A program made the position numbers and the translations under genes. From assembly GCA_016235345.1 (NCBI GenBank), contig JACRLG010000024.1:62001-126000 (forward strand): a DNA stretch of 64,000 nucleotides. Reading direction: 5' to 3'. Below, piece after piece: positions 34,459-43,178 of this stretch (its first letter is position 1; each line of letters begins with the position of its first letter). The notes under the pieces were generated by a model that saw only the letters and a program-made list of their open reading frames with translations, was not told the DNA's origin and searched no databases. The stretch comes from Deltaproteobacteria bacterium. GTDB lineage: Bacteria > Desulfobacterota > Desulfobacteria > Desulfobacterales > Desulfatibacillaceae.

Positions 34459-35556
34459 ATGAACGGACCCCCAAACGGCAGGGACGCTGAATTAGCCGCC
34501 CTGCGGCAGGAGATTGACTCCGTTGACGAGCAGATGGTCAATCTCCTCAACAAGCGCATCGAAATCGCCCAGAGAATAGGGCGGGTGAAAAAGGACAAGG
34601 GCCTTTCGGTGGTGGATTTCTCCCGTGAAAGGGCCGTGCTTTCAAGGGTTGCGTCCTTGAACAACGGGCCGCTTCCCCAGGACACCTTAAGGCTCGTTTA
34701 CGCCGAGGTGATGGCGGCGGCCCGCAAGATTCAAAAGCCGGTAAAGGTCGCCTATTTCGGCCCGGAGGCCACCTTTACGCATCTTGCCGCCACCCGCCAC
34801 TTCGGCCAGACCACGAGCTTCGTGCCTCAGGTCTCCATTGCCGACGTGTTCGACGAGGTGGAAAAATCAAAGTGCGAGTACGGCGTGGTGCCGGTGGAAA
34901 ATTCCATCGAAGGCGCTGTGAATCACACCTTAGACCTTCTCTACAGCGCCGACGCCCTGATTCTCGCCGAAATCTACACCCCCATAGTGCATGAACTTAT
35001 GAGCAAGGGGGCGAAGATCGAGGACATCAAAAGGGTGTACTCCCACCCGCAGCCCCTGGCCCAGTGCAGGGCATGGCTTCGGAGGCACCTTCCCAACGCG
35101 GAGCTAGTGGAGGCGGCCTCCACCTCAGAGGCGGCCAGGCTTGCGGTGAAGGAGCCGGGAACAGCCGCCATCGCATCCAGCCTCGCGGCGGTGGTGTACG
35201 ATCTTGACGTGCTTGCCTCCCACATCCAGGACGCCACCCACAACGCCACCCGATTCCTTGTAATCGGCAAGGACAAGGTGTCCCCGACCGGTAACGACAA
35301 GACCTCCATCCTCTTCGCCACGGCCCACGTTCCGGGCGCGCTCTACCACGCGCTTCAGCCCATTTCGGAATCGGGCATAAACATGGTGAAGCTGGAGAGT
35401 CGGCCATCCAAAAGCGCAAGCTGGCATTATCTTTTTTACGTCGATCTGGTGGGCCACATCGAAGACGAGATCGTAAAGGGCGTGCTGGAAAAGATGCAGC
35501 CGTACTGCGCGTTCATCAAGTGGCTGGGGTCGTATCCCATCTCCGAGAACGTCTGA
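34459..35556 (+). CDS. pheA: Bifunctional chorismate mutase / prephenate dehydratase (P-protein)
   Basis: The 365-residue protein has an N-terminal AroQ chorismate mutase (about 8-90; LRQEIDSVDEQMVNLLNKR, IGRVKKDKGL). The prephenate dehydratase domain follows (about 93-270; VAYFGPEATFTHLAA, VPVENSIEGAVNHTLDLL, the catalytic ATHNATRFLVI). An ACT domain closes it (about 280-360; TSILFATAHVPGALYHAL and KLESRPSKSASWHYLFYVD), which normally binds Phe for feedback inhibition. AAGGA lies eight bases before the ATG. It makes phenylpyruvate, and with tyrA links the operon to both amino acids sensed by the leader. Confidence 0.93.
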   Translation: MNGPPNGRDAELAALRQEIDSVDEQMVNLLNKRIEIAQRIGRVKKDKGLSVVDFSRERAVLSRVASLNNGPLPQDTLRLVYAEVMAAARKIQKPVKVAYFGPEATFTHLAATRHFGQTTSFVPQVSIADVFDEVEKSKCEYGVVPVENSIEGAVNHTLDLLYSADALILAEIYTPIVHELMSKGAKIEDIKRVYSHPQPLAQCRAWLRRHLPNAELVEAASTSEAARLAVKEPGTAAIASSLAAVVYDLDVLASHIQDATHNATRFLVIGKDKVSPTGNDKTSILFATAHVPGALYHALQPISESGINMVKLESRPSKSASWHYLFYVDLVGHIEDEIVKGVLEKMQPYCAFIKWLGSYPISENV

Positions 35557-35557
35557 A

Positions 35558-35684
35558 AGCCTGTCTAAAAAAGCGAACTGCGTGCGCCAGCGCATCGCCT
35601 CGCGGCTCGGTCACGTACAAAAGAGTACGCTCCCTCGCCACTCGCTCGCGCGCCTTGCATTTCATCGTTTTTATCCAGGCTTTG
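35558..35684 (+). repeat. Dispersed cruciform repeat, copy C
   Basis: Starts directly after the pheA stop codon with AGCCTGTCTAAAAAAGCGAA and ends CATCGTTTTTATCCAGGCTT. The core is CACGTACAAAAGAGTACGCTC. The outer arms AAAGCCTG and CAGGCTTT pair. Confidence 0.8.
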
Positions 35685-35727
35685 TGCCCGGCTTTTTTCA
35701 AATAAGGCGGGCAAAGGAAATAATAAT

Positions 35728-36561
35728 ATGCTGCCTGACGCAAAAACCGTTCTCCACGCCGTTTTCGGGCACCCGGTGGGCCACAGCCTGTCGCCTTCCA
35801 TGCACAACAGGGCCTTTTCAGAACTTGGCTTAAACTGCGTGTATCTCGCCTTTGACGTCACCGACATAGGGGCGGCCATGAAGGCGGTGCGGACGCTTTC
35901 CATGCGCGGGGCCTCGGTCACCATTCCCCATAAGCTTGCGGTGATGGATCATCTTGACGAGGTTGACGAGGCGGCCCGGAAAATGGGAGCGGTGAATACC
36001 ATCATCAATGACGGCGGGCGGCTTTACGGGAAAAACACCGACGGCCTTGGCGCTGTCATTGCCCTTGAGGAAAAAATTTCGCTTGCGGGAAAATCCCTCC
36101 TTCTTCTGGGAAGCGGCGGGGCGGCGCGGGCCGTGGCCCACGCGGTGAAAAACGCCGGGGCGAAGGTGGCCATCGCCCACAGGCCGGAGGACGCCCAAGA
36201 GGCTGAAACACTCGCGGGTGAAGTTAATGCCAAGGTGCTGCTTCTATCGCAAGCATCCGGGGAGTCCTGCGATATTGCAGTCAACGCCACGCCCCTCGGC
36301 ATGGCTCCCAAGGTTGAAGATACCCCTGTATCCGCCGATTTTTTCCGGCCCGGAATGGTTGTGATGGACGTTGTATACAATCCCCTTGAAACCCGGTTTT
36401 TGCGGGAGGCGAAACAAAAAGGCTGCGAAACGGTTGACGGGGCCGCAATGTTCGTTTACCAGGGAGCAGCGCAGTTCACGCTTTGGACGGGCAGGGAAGC
36501 GCCGTATGCCGTGATGAGAAAAACCGTGCTTGACGCTCTTTTTCCCCAACCAGGAAAATGA
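35728..36561 (+). CDS. aroE: Shikimate dehydrogenase
   Basis: The 277-residue enzyme reduces 3-dehydroshikimate with NADPH. The substrate domain has FGHPVGHSLSPSMHN and SVTIPHKLAVMDHLDE with the catalytic Lys. The cofactor domain shows the glycine loop LLLGSGGAARAVAHAV, followed by HRPEDA where NADP enzymes have NRT, and NATPLGMAP. It ends with DGAAMFVYQGAAQF. Its stop codon overlaps the ATG of aroA, so the two are translationally coupled. No gene for 3-dehydroquinate dehydratase, the preceding step, is seen in the cluster. Confidence 0.93.
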   Translation: MLPDAKTVLHAVFGHPVGHSLSPSMHNRAFSELGLNCVYLAFDVTDIGAAMKAVRTLSMRGASVTIPHKLAVMDHLDEVDEAARKMGAVNTIINDGGRLYGKNTDGLGAVIALEEKISLAGKSLLLLGSGGAARAVAHAVKNAGAKVAIAHRPEDAQEAETLAGEVNAKVLLLSQASGESCDIAVNATPLGMAPKVEDTPVSADFFRPGMVVMDVVYNPLETRFLREAKQKGCETVDGAAMFVYQGAAQFTLWTGREAPYAVMRKTVLDALFPQPGK

Positions 36562-37826
36562 AAATGTACAAGACCATAAAGTCGGCCCAAAGCGGCCCGT
36601 TTACGGCAAGCGTGCCCGGTTCCAAGAGCCTGACCCACAGGATGCTCATTGCGGCAAGCCTTGCCGCAGGCGAATCGGTGATCGAAAACGCCCTTTTGAG
36701 CCGCGACACGGAGCTCACCCGCGAGGGCCTTGTCCGAATGGGGGCCGGGATCACCCAAAACGGGTCCCGCCTGGAAATCACAGGCACCGGGGCCGATCTT
36801 GCGCCTTATTCCGATCCCATTTACCTGGAAAATTCAGGCACTTCCATGCGCCTCCTGTCAGCGGTGGCGGTGCTTGGAAAGGGAGCCTACACCCTGACCG
36901 GAAGCCGCCGCATGTGCGAGCGTCCCGTGGGTGAGCTTCTTTCGGCCATAAACGCGCTTGGCGCGGTTGCCGAGGCATTAAGCCCAGGCGGCTGCCCTCC
37001 GGTGCGCATAAAATGCCGCCCCATAACCGGAAGCCACGTTTATGTTGACTGCCGAAAAAGCTCCCAGTTCCTTTCCGCGCTTCTCCTCATATCCCCGTAC
37101 TGCCCGGAGGGGCTCGCCATCTCGGTTTCAGGGGGCTTGGTTTCAAGGCCCTACGTGGACCTCACTCTTTCGGTGATGAATTCCTTCGGCGTGGAAGTCA
37201 AACGCGAAGGCTATGAAAATTTCTCGGTAACGGGTAAGGATTTCTATCTTCCAGGCAAGTACGCGGTGGAGCCGGACGCGAGCGCCGCCAGCTATTTTTT
37301 CGCGGCAGGGGCCATCACCGGAAACCCGGTAACGGTTCCCGGCCTTTCCGCAACCTCAGCCCAGGGGGACGCCGGGTTCGTCAGGGTGCTGGAAAAAATG
37401 GGCGCAGTGGTGCGAGAGGGCAGGCAGGGCATAACGGTTTCCGGCGGCCAGCTCAAGGGGATCACCGTCGACATGGGCGACATGCCCGACGTGGTGCCCA
37501 CACTTGCCGCCGTGGCGGCCTTTGCCAAAGGGACAACGCGGATTCTCAACGTGGCGCACCTTAAGGTGAAGGAGTCCGACAGGCTGGAGGCAGTTGTCCG
37601 GGAGCTCTCCCGAATGGGAATCAAGGCCGCAACCGACGGCGAAACCCTCACCATAGAAGGCGGCGTCCCGAAACCGGCCTCCATCGAAACATACGAGGAC
37701 CACAGAATAGCCATGAGTTTTGCCGTGGTCGGCCTGAGGGCTCCGGGAACGGTCATCCGCGATCCTTCTTGCGTTGGCAAATCCTTCCCGGATTTTTGGG
37801 ACCAGTGGGAGAAAATGTACGCATGA
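36558..37826 (+). CDS. aroA: 3-Phosphoshikimate 1-carboxyvinyltransferase (EPSP synthase)
   Basis: The 422-residue protein carries the family landmarks: N-terminal SVPGSKSLTHRMLIAASLA-like segment (SKSLTHR), the phosphoenolpyruvate loop ENSGTSMRLLSAVAV, SSQFLSALLLISPY, VEPDASAASYFFAA and LKVKESDRLEAVVREL. It ends with YEDHRIAMSFAVVGL and PSCVGKSFPDFW. It transfers enolpyruvyl to shikimate 3-phosphate. The start is either ATG 36558, overlapping the aroE stop, or ATG 36564. The end overlaps aroK by four bases. Confidence 0.95.
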   Translation: MKMYKTIKSAQSGPFTASVPGSKSLTHRMLIAASLAAGESVIENALLSRDTELTREGLVRMGAGITQNGSRLEITGTGADLAPYSDPIYLENSGTSMRLLSAVAVLGKGAYTLTGSRRMCERPVGELLSAINALGAVAEALSPGGCPPVRIKCRPITGSHVYVDCRKSSQFLSALLLISPYCPEGLAISVSGGLVSRPYVDLTLSVMNSFGVEVKREGYENFSVTGKDFYLPGKYAVEPDASAASYFFAAGAITGNPVTVPGLSATSAQGDAGFVRVLEKMGAVVREGRQGITVSGGQLKGITVDMGDMPDVVPTLAAVAAFAKGTTRILNVAHLKVKESDRLEAVVRELSRMGIKAATDGETLTIEGGVPKPASIETYEDHRIAMSFAVVGLRAPGTVIRDPSCVGKSFPDFWDQWEKMYA

Positions 37827-38362
37827 TCCGTGCGCAAAATATTTATCTTACAGGATACCGATGTACCGGAAAAACAACCGTGGGACGGGCCCTGGCGGAT
37901 GTGCTTGGGCTTGATTTCGCCGACGCGGATGAAGTTCTGGTGGGTGAAGCCGGAAAGGACGTGGCCTCCATAGTTGCCGAAGAGGGCTGGGAAGGATTTC
38001 GCGACCGGGAAAGCGCAGTGCTGAAAAGGCTTGCCGAGCATGGCGGGCTCGTTGTGGCCACGGGGGGCGGGGTCATCCTTCGTCCGCAAAATACGGCGCT
38101 CATGCGGGAAACCGGATGCGTGGTCTGGCTTACGGCGGAGCCTGCAGTCATCAGAAACCGCATGGGGGCGGATTCGGTCACGTCATCCCAGAGGCCGTCT
38201 CTTACGGGGCAGGATGTGCTGTCGGAGATCGAGGACGTGCTATCGCAGCGCGGCCCGCTTTACGCGGCGGCGGCGCACGTCACGATAGCCACGGACGATC
38301 TTCAGGTATCCGAAATAGTACGCGAAATTTTTGAATCAGCGGGGCAATTCCATGCCGGGTAA
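37823..38362 (+). CDS. aroK: Shikimate kinase
   Basis: The 179-residue kinase starts MIRAQNIYLTGYRCTGKTTV, with Walker A GYRCTGKT near residues 11-18. The shikimate-binding DADEVL follows (family DxD), then EGWEGFRDRESAVL and GLVVATGGGVILRP. The lid arginine lies near SSQRPSLTG. The ATG overlaps the aroA stop as ATGA; the 3' end overlaps aroC by 11 bases. It phosphorylates shikimate with ATP. Confidence 0.92.
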   Translation: MIRAQNIYLTGYRCTGKTTVGRALADVLGLDFADADEVLVGEAGKDVASIVAEEGWEGFRDRESAVLKRLAEHGGLVVATGGGVILRPQNTALMRETGCVVWLTAEPAVIRNRMGADSVTSSQRPSLTGQDVLSEIEDVLSQRGPLYAAAAHVTIATDDLQVSEIVREIFESAGQFHAG

Positions 38363-39413
38363 CACCTTTGGAACAATGTTTCGGGTCACCACCTGGGGCG
38401 AAAGCCACGGCCCCGCCTTAGGCGCGGTGATAGACGGCTGCCCGCCCATGCTGGCCCTGTCCGAGAAGGACATCCAGACAATGCTGGACCGCAGAAAGCC
38501 CGGAAACGGCTCGGCGGCGGGGACGGCGCGGCGCGAGGGGGACAGCGTCCGCATACTTTCGGGCGTGTTCCAAGGCCTCACCACCGGAACCCCCATCTGC
38601 GTTATGGTGGAAAACACCGACCATAAAAGCCGTGATTACGGGGCGCTGGAGCGGGTTTTCAGGCCGGGTCACGGCGATTATACCTATTATAAGAAGTACG
38701 GCATACGCGACCACAGGGGCGGAGGCCGGGCCTCGGCCCGTGAAACGGTGGGCCGGGTAGCCGCCGGGGCCGTTGCCGGGCGGGTGCTGGAAAGGGCCGG
38801 TATAAAGGTTTTTTCCGCGACACTTGAAATGGGGGGCGTAAAGGCGGTAGATATGGATTACGCCCAATGCGGGGAAAACCCCTACTGCTGCCCGGACGCC
38901 GACGCGGCGCTGAAAATGGACGAGCGGGTGAAGGAGGTGCGGGGTATAGGGGACTCCATAGGCGGAATCGTGGAGGTAACCGCCACCGGCCTTTCCGCAG
39001 GGCTTGGCGAACCTGTTTTCGACAAGCTGGACGCGAAAATTGCGGCAGCCCTCATGAGCATAGGCGCGGTGAAGGGGGTTGAGATAGGCTCCGGTTTCGC
39101 CGCAGCCAGGTCCACGGGTTCCGTCAACAACGATCCCGTTACCATCCAGGGGTTTTCCTCCAACAACGCTGGCGGCGTTCTGGCCGGGGTTTCAAGCGGC
39201 CAGGACATAGTGGCCCGGGTGGCGGTGAAGCCCATACCCTCCATCGTCATGGAGCAGGACACCGTGGACCTCGAAAACAGCGCTGTGAAGCTTTCCGTGG
39301 GGGGCCGCCACGACGTGTGTGCAATTCCCCGCGTCAACGTTGTTTGCGAGGCCATGATCATGCTGGTTCTGGCGGATTTCATTCTTCAGCAGAGGGCTGT
39401 TTCCGGCTGGTAA
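38352..39413 (+). CDS. aroC: Chorismate synthase
   Basis: The 353-residue protein starts MPGNTFGTMFRVTTWGESHG, the usual start with GESHGPALG. Other signatures are RRKPGNGSAAGTARREGDSV in outline, FRPGHGDYTYYKKYGIRDHRGGGRASARET in parts, and the C-terminal GRHDVCAIPRVNVVCEAM. It forms chorismate from EPSP and needs reduced FMN. The stop codon TAA is also the first three bases around the left arm of repeat D. It is the last enzyme before the branch to pheA and tyrA. Confidence 0.95.
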   Translation: MPGNTFGTMFRVTTWGESHGPALGAVIDGCPPMLALSEKDIQTMLDRRKPGNGSAAGTARREGDSVRILSGVFQGLTTGTPICVMVENTDHKSRDYGALERVFRPGHGDYTYYKKYGIRDHRGGGRASARETVGRVAAGAVAGRVLERAGIKVFSATLEMGGVKAVDMDYAQCGENPYCCPDADAALKMDERVKEVRGIGDSIGGIVEVTATGLSAGLGEPVFDKLDAKIAAALMSIGAVKGVEIGSGFAAARSTGSVNNDPVTIQGFSSNNAGGVLAGVSSGQDIVARVAVKPIPSIVMEQDTVDLENSAVKLSVGGRHDVCAIPRVNVVCEAMIMLVLADFILQQRAVSGW

Positions 39414-39548
39414 CAGCCCGCCGAAAAACGCGATTTGCTGTGTCAGGCTTCGCGGGCGTCGTGCTCACGTGCATAAAGCACGCTCCGCCGCCGTCCGCTT
39501 GCCTTCCTTGCACTTCATCGTTTTTATCCAGGCTTTTTCAACAGGCTG
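39412..39548 (+). repeat. Dispersed cruciform repeat, copy D (compensated core)
   Basis: Starts inside the aroC stop codon with AACAGCCCGCCGAAAAACGCG and ends CATCGTTTTTATCCAGGCTT plus TTTCAACAGGCT. The core reads CGTGC...GCACG in place of CGTAC...GTACG: both sides have changed together, so pairing is kept. Confidence 0.8.
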
Positions 39549-39579
39549 GCAGGCATTCGGAAGAAAATCACGGAGAAAA

Positions 39580-40449
39580 ATGGAACCCCACTTTAATAGA
39601 AAAAGCGTAACCATAGGCATAATAGGCGGAACCGGGCTCATGGGCCAGTGGTTCCGCCGTTTTTTTGAAAGCGCCGGGCACAGGGTTCTCATCTGCGGCA
39701 GAAAAACGGAACTCACCGAAGACGAGCTTGTCCGGGGCTCCCAGGTGGTGATTATAAGCCAGCCGCTTTCCGCAGCCCTTGAAACCGCCCGCCGGGTGGG
39801 GCCGTTGATGGGCGAAACCCAGGCTTTGATGGACATCTGCTCGTTAAAAAGCGAGATTGCCTCCGCAATGCTGGAAAGCACCGGGGCCGAGGTGGTGGCG
39901 GCCCATCCGCTCTTCGGGCCTTCCACGGAATCATTAAAGGGCCAGAACGTGGTTCTCTGCCCCATGCGGGGTTCAGTCTGGGCGGCCTGGCTTGGGGCTG
40001 AGCTTTCAAAGGGAGGGGCGAAGGTCACCCAAAGCGATCCGGTAACCCACGACCGCATGACCGCCGTGGTGCAGGGCCTGACGCACTTCATCACCATAGC
40101 CCTTGGCCGCACCCTTGCCGATCTGGGCCTTGCCCCGGAAACCCTTCTTCCCTTCGCCACCCCCATCTTCCGGGCCAAGCTCGCCCTGGTTGGCCGGCTT
40201 TTCGCCCAGGACCTTTCCCTTTACGCGGCGCTTGTGGGAAAGAACCCGGAAGCCGCTTGGGTGATAGAAGCCTTCATGAAAGCCTGTCAGGAGGCGAAAG
40301 GCTCCATTTCGCCGGGCGCGAGCCCTGAAACCGGCATGGGGTATCTTGAGAACATCCGCGATTTTCTGGGGGATTACAGCGCAAGGGGCCTTAAAGAAAG
40401 CGACTTTTTTCTTGCGGCCCTGGCGGGATATGGGCGTAAGACCGAATAA
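39580..40449 (+). CDS. tyrA: Prephenate dehydrogenase (TyrA family)
   Basis: The 289-residue protein starts MEPHFNRKSVTIGIIGGTGL with CGGAG upstream; the longer open frame crosses repeat D. The Rossmann loop is IGIIGGTGLMGQWF. Family landmarks are VVIISQPL, MDICSLKSEI, AAHPLFGPS and the catalytic His region VVQGLTHFITIALG. The C-terminal helical dimerisation domain shows LYAALVGKNPEA. It converts prephenate to 4-hydroxyphenylpyruvate, or arogenate to Tyr. No mutase or ACT domain is fused. It closes the aro cluster. Confidence 0.88.
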   Translation: MEPHFNRKSVTIGIIGGTGLMGQWFRRFFESAGHRVLICGRKTELTEDELVRGSQVVIISQPLSAALETARRVGPLMGETQALMDICSLKSEIASAMLESTGAEVVAAHPLFGPSTESLKGQNVVLCPMRGSVWAAWLGAELSKGGAKVTQSDPVTHDRMTAVVQGLTHFITIALGRTLADLGLAPETLLPFATPIFRAKLALVGRLFAQDLSLYAALVGKNPEAAWVIEAFMKACQEAKGSISPGASPETGMGYLENIRDFLGDYSARGLKESDFFLAALAGYGRKTE

Positions 40450-40526
40450 CAGGTTTCGGGAAAGATTTCCGGTCCGGCGGAGCATAAGGGATTCCGGTTT
40501 CCGTCCATTCATGAAGGGTCGCCTTA

Positions 40527-41708
40527 GTGTTTTTTAACCGCGCCGCAAACCGATTCCGCCTAACCCTTCTTTCGGCCCGCCACAGGCGTATGGCTGGAGC
40601 CGTGGCCGTTCGCCGGGCCGCCGAAATGCTGTGCCGGGCGCGTCCCGGTTTCGTGCTGCCCCACCCGGTGGAGCTTGTGGTGGCGGTGGAAAGCGCCTGT
40701 CAGTTAAAATGCTCCATGTGCGGAATAAGAAAGGTGATGAAGCGCCCGGAATTTTTTGGCCGACGCATCACCCGTGCCGACCTTCTCCCGGCGCTCACGG
40801 AAGCCTCGAAATGGCGGCCCCGCCCCTACCTCAAGCTGACCGGCGGGGAGCCGCTTCTTCTTGGCGACGGGCTTTTGGGGATGCTTGACGATGCCGGTCG
40901 CCTGGGCCTTGCTTCCAGGCTCTCCACCAACGGGGTGCTTCTTTCCGACGCCGCCCTCGCACGCGCCCTGGTAAAAACCGGCGTGGACGCCGTGACCATC
41001 TCCCTGGACGGGCCGCGCGACGTCCACAATGCCATAAGGGGCAGGGATTTCGCCTTTGACAGGGCCGCCCTGGGAATCAAAAATCTTTTCCTTGCGCGAA
41101 AATCCCTTGGAAGCGCGGGGCCGCTCATAATGGTTTCCACGGTGGTGAGCGCCGCCAACCACCACCGGCTGATCGAGCTTTTCGGAATTTTAAAAGAGCT
41201 TCCCATAGACTGGTGGAACGTCCAACTGATAAACTACGTTTCCGAAAAGGCCAGGGACGAGGCTGACGCCGTATCGAAGAGCTTCGGTTTCGAGCCGGGG
41301 GCCTGGGACGCCTTCGTGAACGAGCCGGTGACGCAGGTCAACCCGGAATCTCTTGCGGAGCAGTTGATGGCCGTGGCCGGGGCGCGGAAGAATTTCGTAT
41401 TGAGTTTTCTCGACGCCGGGGGCTTTTCGCCGAGAAGCCTCAAAGCCTATTACGGGGGAAGCGAAATCGAGGTTTCGCCAAGATTTTGCACGGTTCCGTA
41501 TCTGGCAATGCACGTGGTTCCAAGCGGCGACATGGTGTTTTGCATAGATTATCCGCACGTGTCTTACGGCAACATAAAAACCCACGGCTTGAAAGATGCC
41601 TGGAAGTCGGAAACCGCCCGGAAATACAGGCGCTACCTTGAGGAATGCCGCAGGCTGACCGGGAGCAACCCGCCCCAGTGCCAAAGGTGCAACTGGCTTT
41701 ACAACTGA
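40527..41708 (+). CDS. Radical SAM protein with SPASM-like C-terminal cysteines
   Basis: The 393-residue protein starts at GTG with GAAGGG eight bases upstream. The radical SAM triad is C58-x3-C62-x2-C65 (SACQLKCSMCG), and TGGEPLL is the SAM-binding motif. Extra cysteines near the end (RFCTVPYLAMH, VFCIDYP and CQRCNWLYN) suggest a second cluster, as in SPASM/twitch proteins. It follows tyrA by 77 bases and precedes a membrane glycosyltransferase-like gene by 26, so it may belong to a surface-polymer operon. The substrate is not known. Confidence 0.8.
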   Translation: MFFNRAANRFRLTLLSARHRRMAGAVAVRRAAEMLCRARPGFVLPHPVELVVAVESACQLKCSMCGIRKVMKRPEFFGRRITRADLLPALTEASKWRPRPYLKLTGGEPLLLGDGLLGMLDDAGRLGLASRLSTNGVLLSDAALARALVKTGVDAVTISLDGPRDVHNAIRGRDFAFDRAALGIKNLFLARKSLGSAGPLIMVSTVVSAANHHRLIELFGILKELPIDWWNVQLINYVSEKARDEADAVSKSFGFEPGAWDAFVNEPVTQVNPESLAEQLMAVAGARKNFVLSFLDAGGFSPRSLKAYYGGSEIEVSPRFCTVPYLAMHVVPSGDMVFCIDYPHVSYGNIKTHGLKDAWKSETARKYRRYLEECRRLTGSNPPQCQRCNWLYN

Positions 41709-41734
41709 GAAGTCTGCCGGAGCCCAGCCCACGT

Positions 41735-43177
41735 ATGGAAACCGCCCAAGAAGAGTCAACAGGCGCGAAGAGTCCTCCCGCGCCTTTCACGCCGCCCGAA
41801 AACGCTTGGCTGCGCGATCTGTTCATTATCGCGGCAGCCTGGTTCGCCGTGCGCGTTCCGCTTATTGTTTTTCGGGTCAAGCCCTTCGTTCAATGCGACA
41901 GCTTCAACTACCCGACTTTTTTCAACGCTATACGTATTCCTCACTATCCTTTCATGTATGGCCAATTCCTGGAGTGTTTCGGGCATTTTCCCGCCATGCT
42001 GATTCAGCACTTTCTGGTGCTTTTCTGCGCCGTTATTTTATATTTCATAGGCAGGGATATCTCCGGCAGGAATGGAGGGCTTTTTTCGGGCCTTTTCGTG
42101 TCCGTTTACGGCGGCTTCGTTCTCTACGCCCACTCGATAATGAGCGAAACCCTGTTCAATTTTTTTGTGGTTTGCCATCTCGCAGTTCTCTGGATGGCCC
42201 TCAAAGAGGAAAAGGCCCGGTCAAAATGGTGCTGCGCGTGGTTTTTTCTGGCCGGATTTCTGGCTTCGGTGGCATCAAACGTGCGTCCGGTAATTCAATA
42301 TCAGGTCTTCGTCATTTTTCTGGCCCTTTTTCCCTTTTACCTGGCCAGAAGGCAGGTAAAAAGCCTGTTGAAGTTTTCCGGCTGGCTGGCTCTCGGATTT
42401 CTTTCGCTCCACCTTTATGTGGCAGGGGCCACTTATACCCACTACGGGCTTTTCGGAATTTCGTCCGGGCTTCCGAAGGCGGCGATGTATCGCCTGGTTT
42501 ACGATTCCAAGGCCCCCCTGTCAGGAGTCAGGGTTTCAGATCCGAAACTTGCGGCGGTAAGGGATTATCTGGTCCAAGTCGGCCCTGATGACAAAAATAT
42601 CTGGGTTAACGCCTTTAACCACATAACCGGTGAGATACTTCCCAAATTCAATGGAAACAGGTGCGTGTACAACATTGAAACCGACCGGGTGATAATGGAG
42701 CTGTGGAGAAAATATGTATTGACCTACCCCTTTGAGTATTTCAGGTATTCGGTGGCCGAGCTTGTCCTGCAGTTGTTGTACGTCGAAAAGTTCAGCGGCC
42801 TTTTGGAGTTCTCCCAGCGCATGTCGAAAGACGGCCCCCCCCCGCCTTCATCCCGCGCGGTCTCTTTTCTTCGCGCCTTTTATCTCCTGTTTTCATCGAT
42901 GCTGGGGAATATTTTTTTTATCATCTTCGGAATAACGGCAGGTTTTTTATTCATGCGAAGAGAAAATGATCCGAAAAATTATTTTATGGCCTGCCTGTTT
43001 CTCACCATGTTCTTTCTTTACGTACCCCAATTTTTTGCGAGCCTGGGCATGATCCGGTACAGGTATCCATTCGACATGGTTTTTTTTCTTGCGGCGGGAG
43101 CCGGTTTTTCCAGACTCAGCCTTAATTCCGCCCGGAAGCGTGCCATGTCGAAGATCGCCCCCGGCGGGGGGAAATAA
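41735..43177 (+). CDS. Polytopic membrane protein, GT-C (ArnT/PMT-like) glycosyltransferase candidate
   Basis: The 480-residue protein starts METAQEESTGAKSPPAPFTP. Several hydrophobic segments follow (for example LFIIAAAWFAVRVPLIVF, LIQHFLVLFCAVILYFIG, SMLGNIFFIIFGITAGFLF). The first periplasmic loop with PFVQCDSFNYPTFFNAIR and the segment SIMSETLFNFFVV resemble the GT-C fold, where an acidic residue follows the first helix. I am not sure of the family. It sits between a radical SAM gene and asnB, consistent with polysaccharide or lipid modification. Confidence 0.6.
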   Translation: METAQEESTGAKSPPAPFTPPENAWLRDLFIIAAAWFAVRVPLIVFRVKPFVQCDSFNYPTFFNAIRIPHYPFMYGQFLECFGHFPAMLIQHFLVLFCAVILYFIGRDISGRNGGLFSGLFVSVYGGFVLYAHSIMSETLFNFFVVCHLAVLWMALKEEKARSKWCCAWFFLAGFLASVASNVRPVIQYQVFVIFLALFPFYLARRQVKSLLKFSGWLALGFLSLHLYVAGATYTHYGLFGISSGLPKAAMYRLVYDSKAPLSGVRVSDPKLAAVRDYLVQVGPDDKNIWVNAFNHITGEILPKFNGNRCVYNIETDRVIMELWRKYVLTYPFEYFRYSVAELVLQLLYVEKFSGLLEFSQRMSKDGPPPPSSRAVSFLRAFYLLFSSMLGNIFFIIFGITAGFLFMRRENDPKNYFMACLFLTMFFLYVPQFFASLGMIRYRYPFDMVFFLAAGAGFSRLSLNSARKRAMSKIAPGGGK

Positions 43178-43178
43178 T

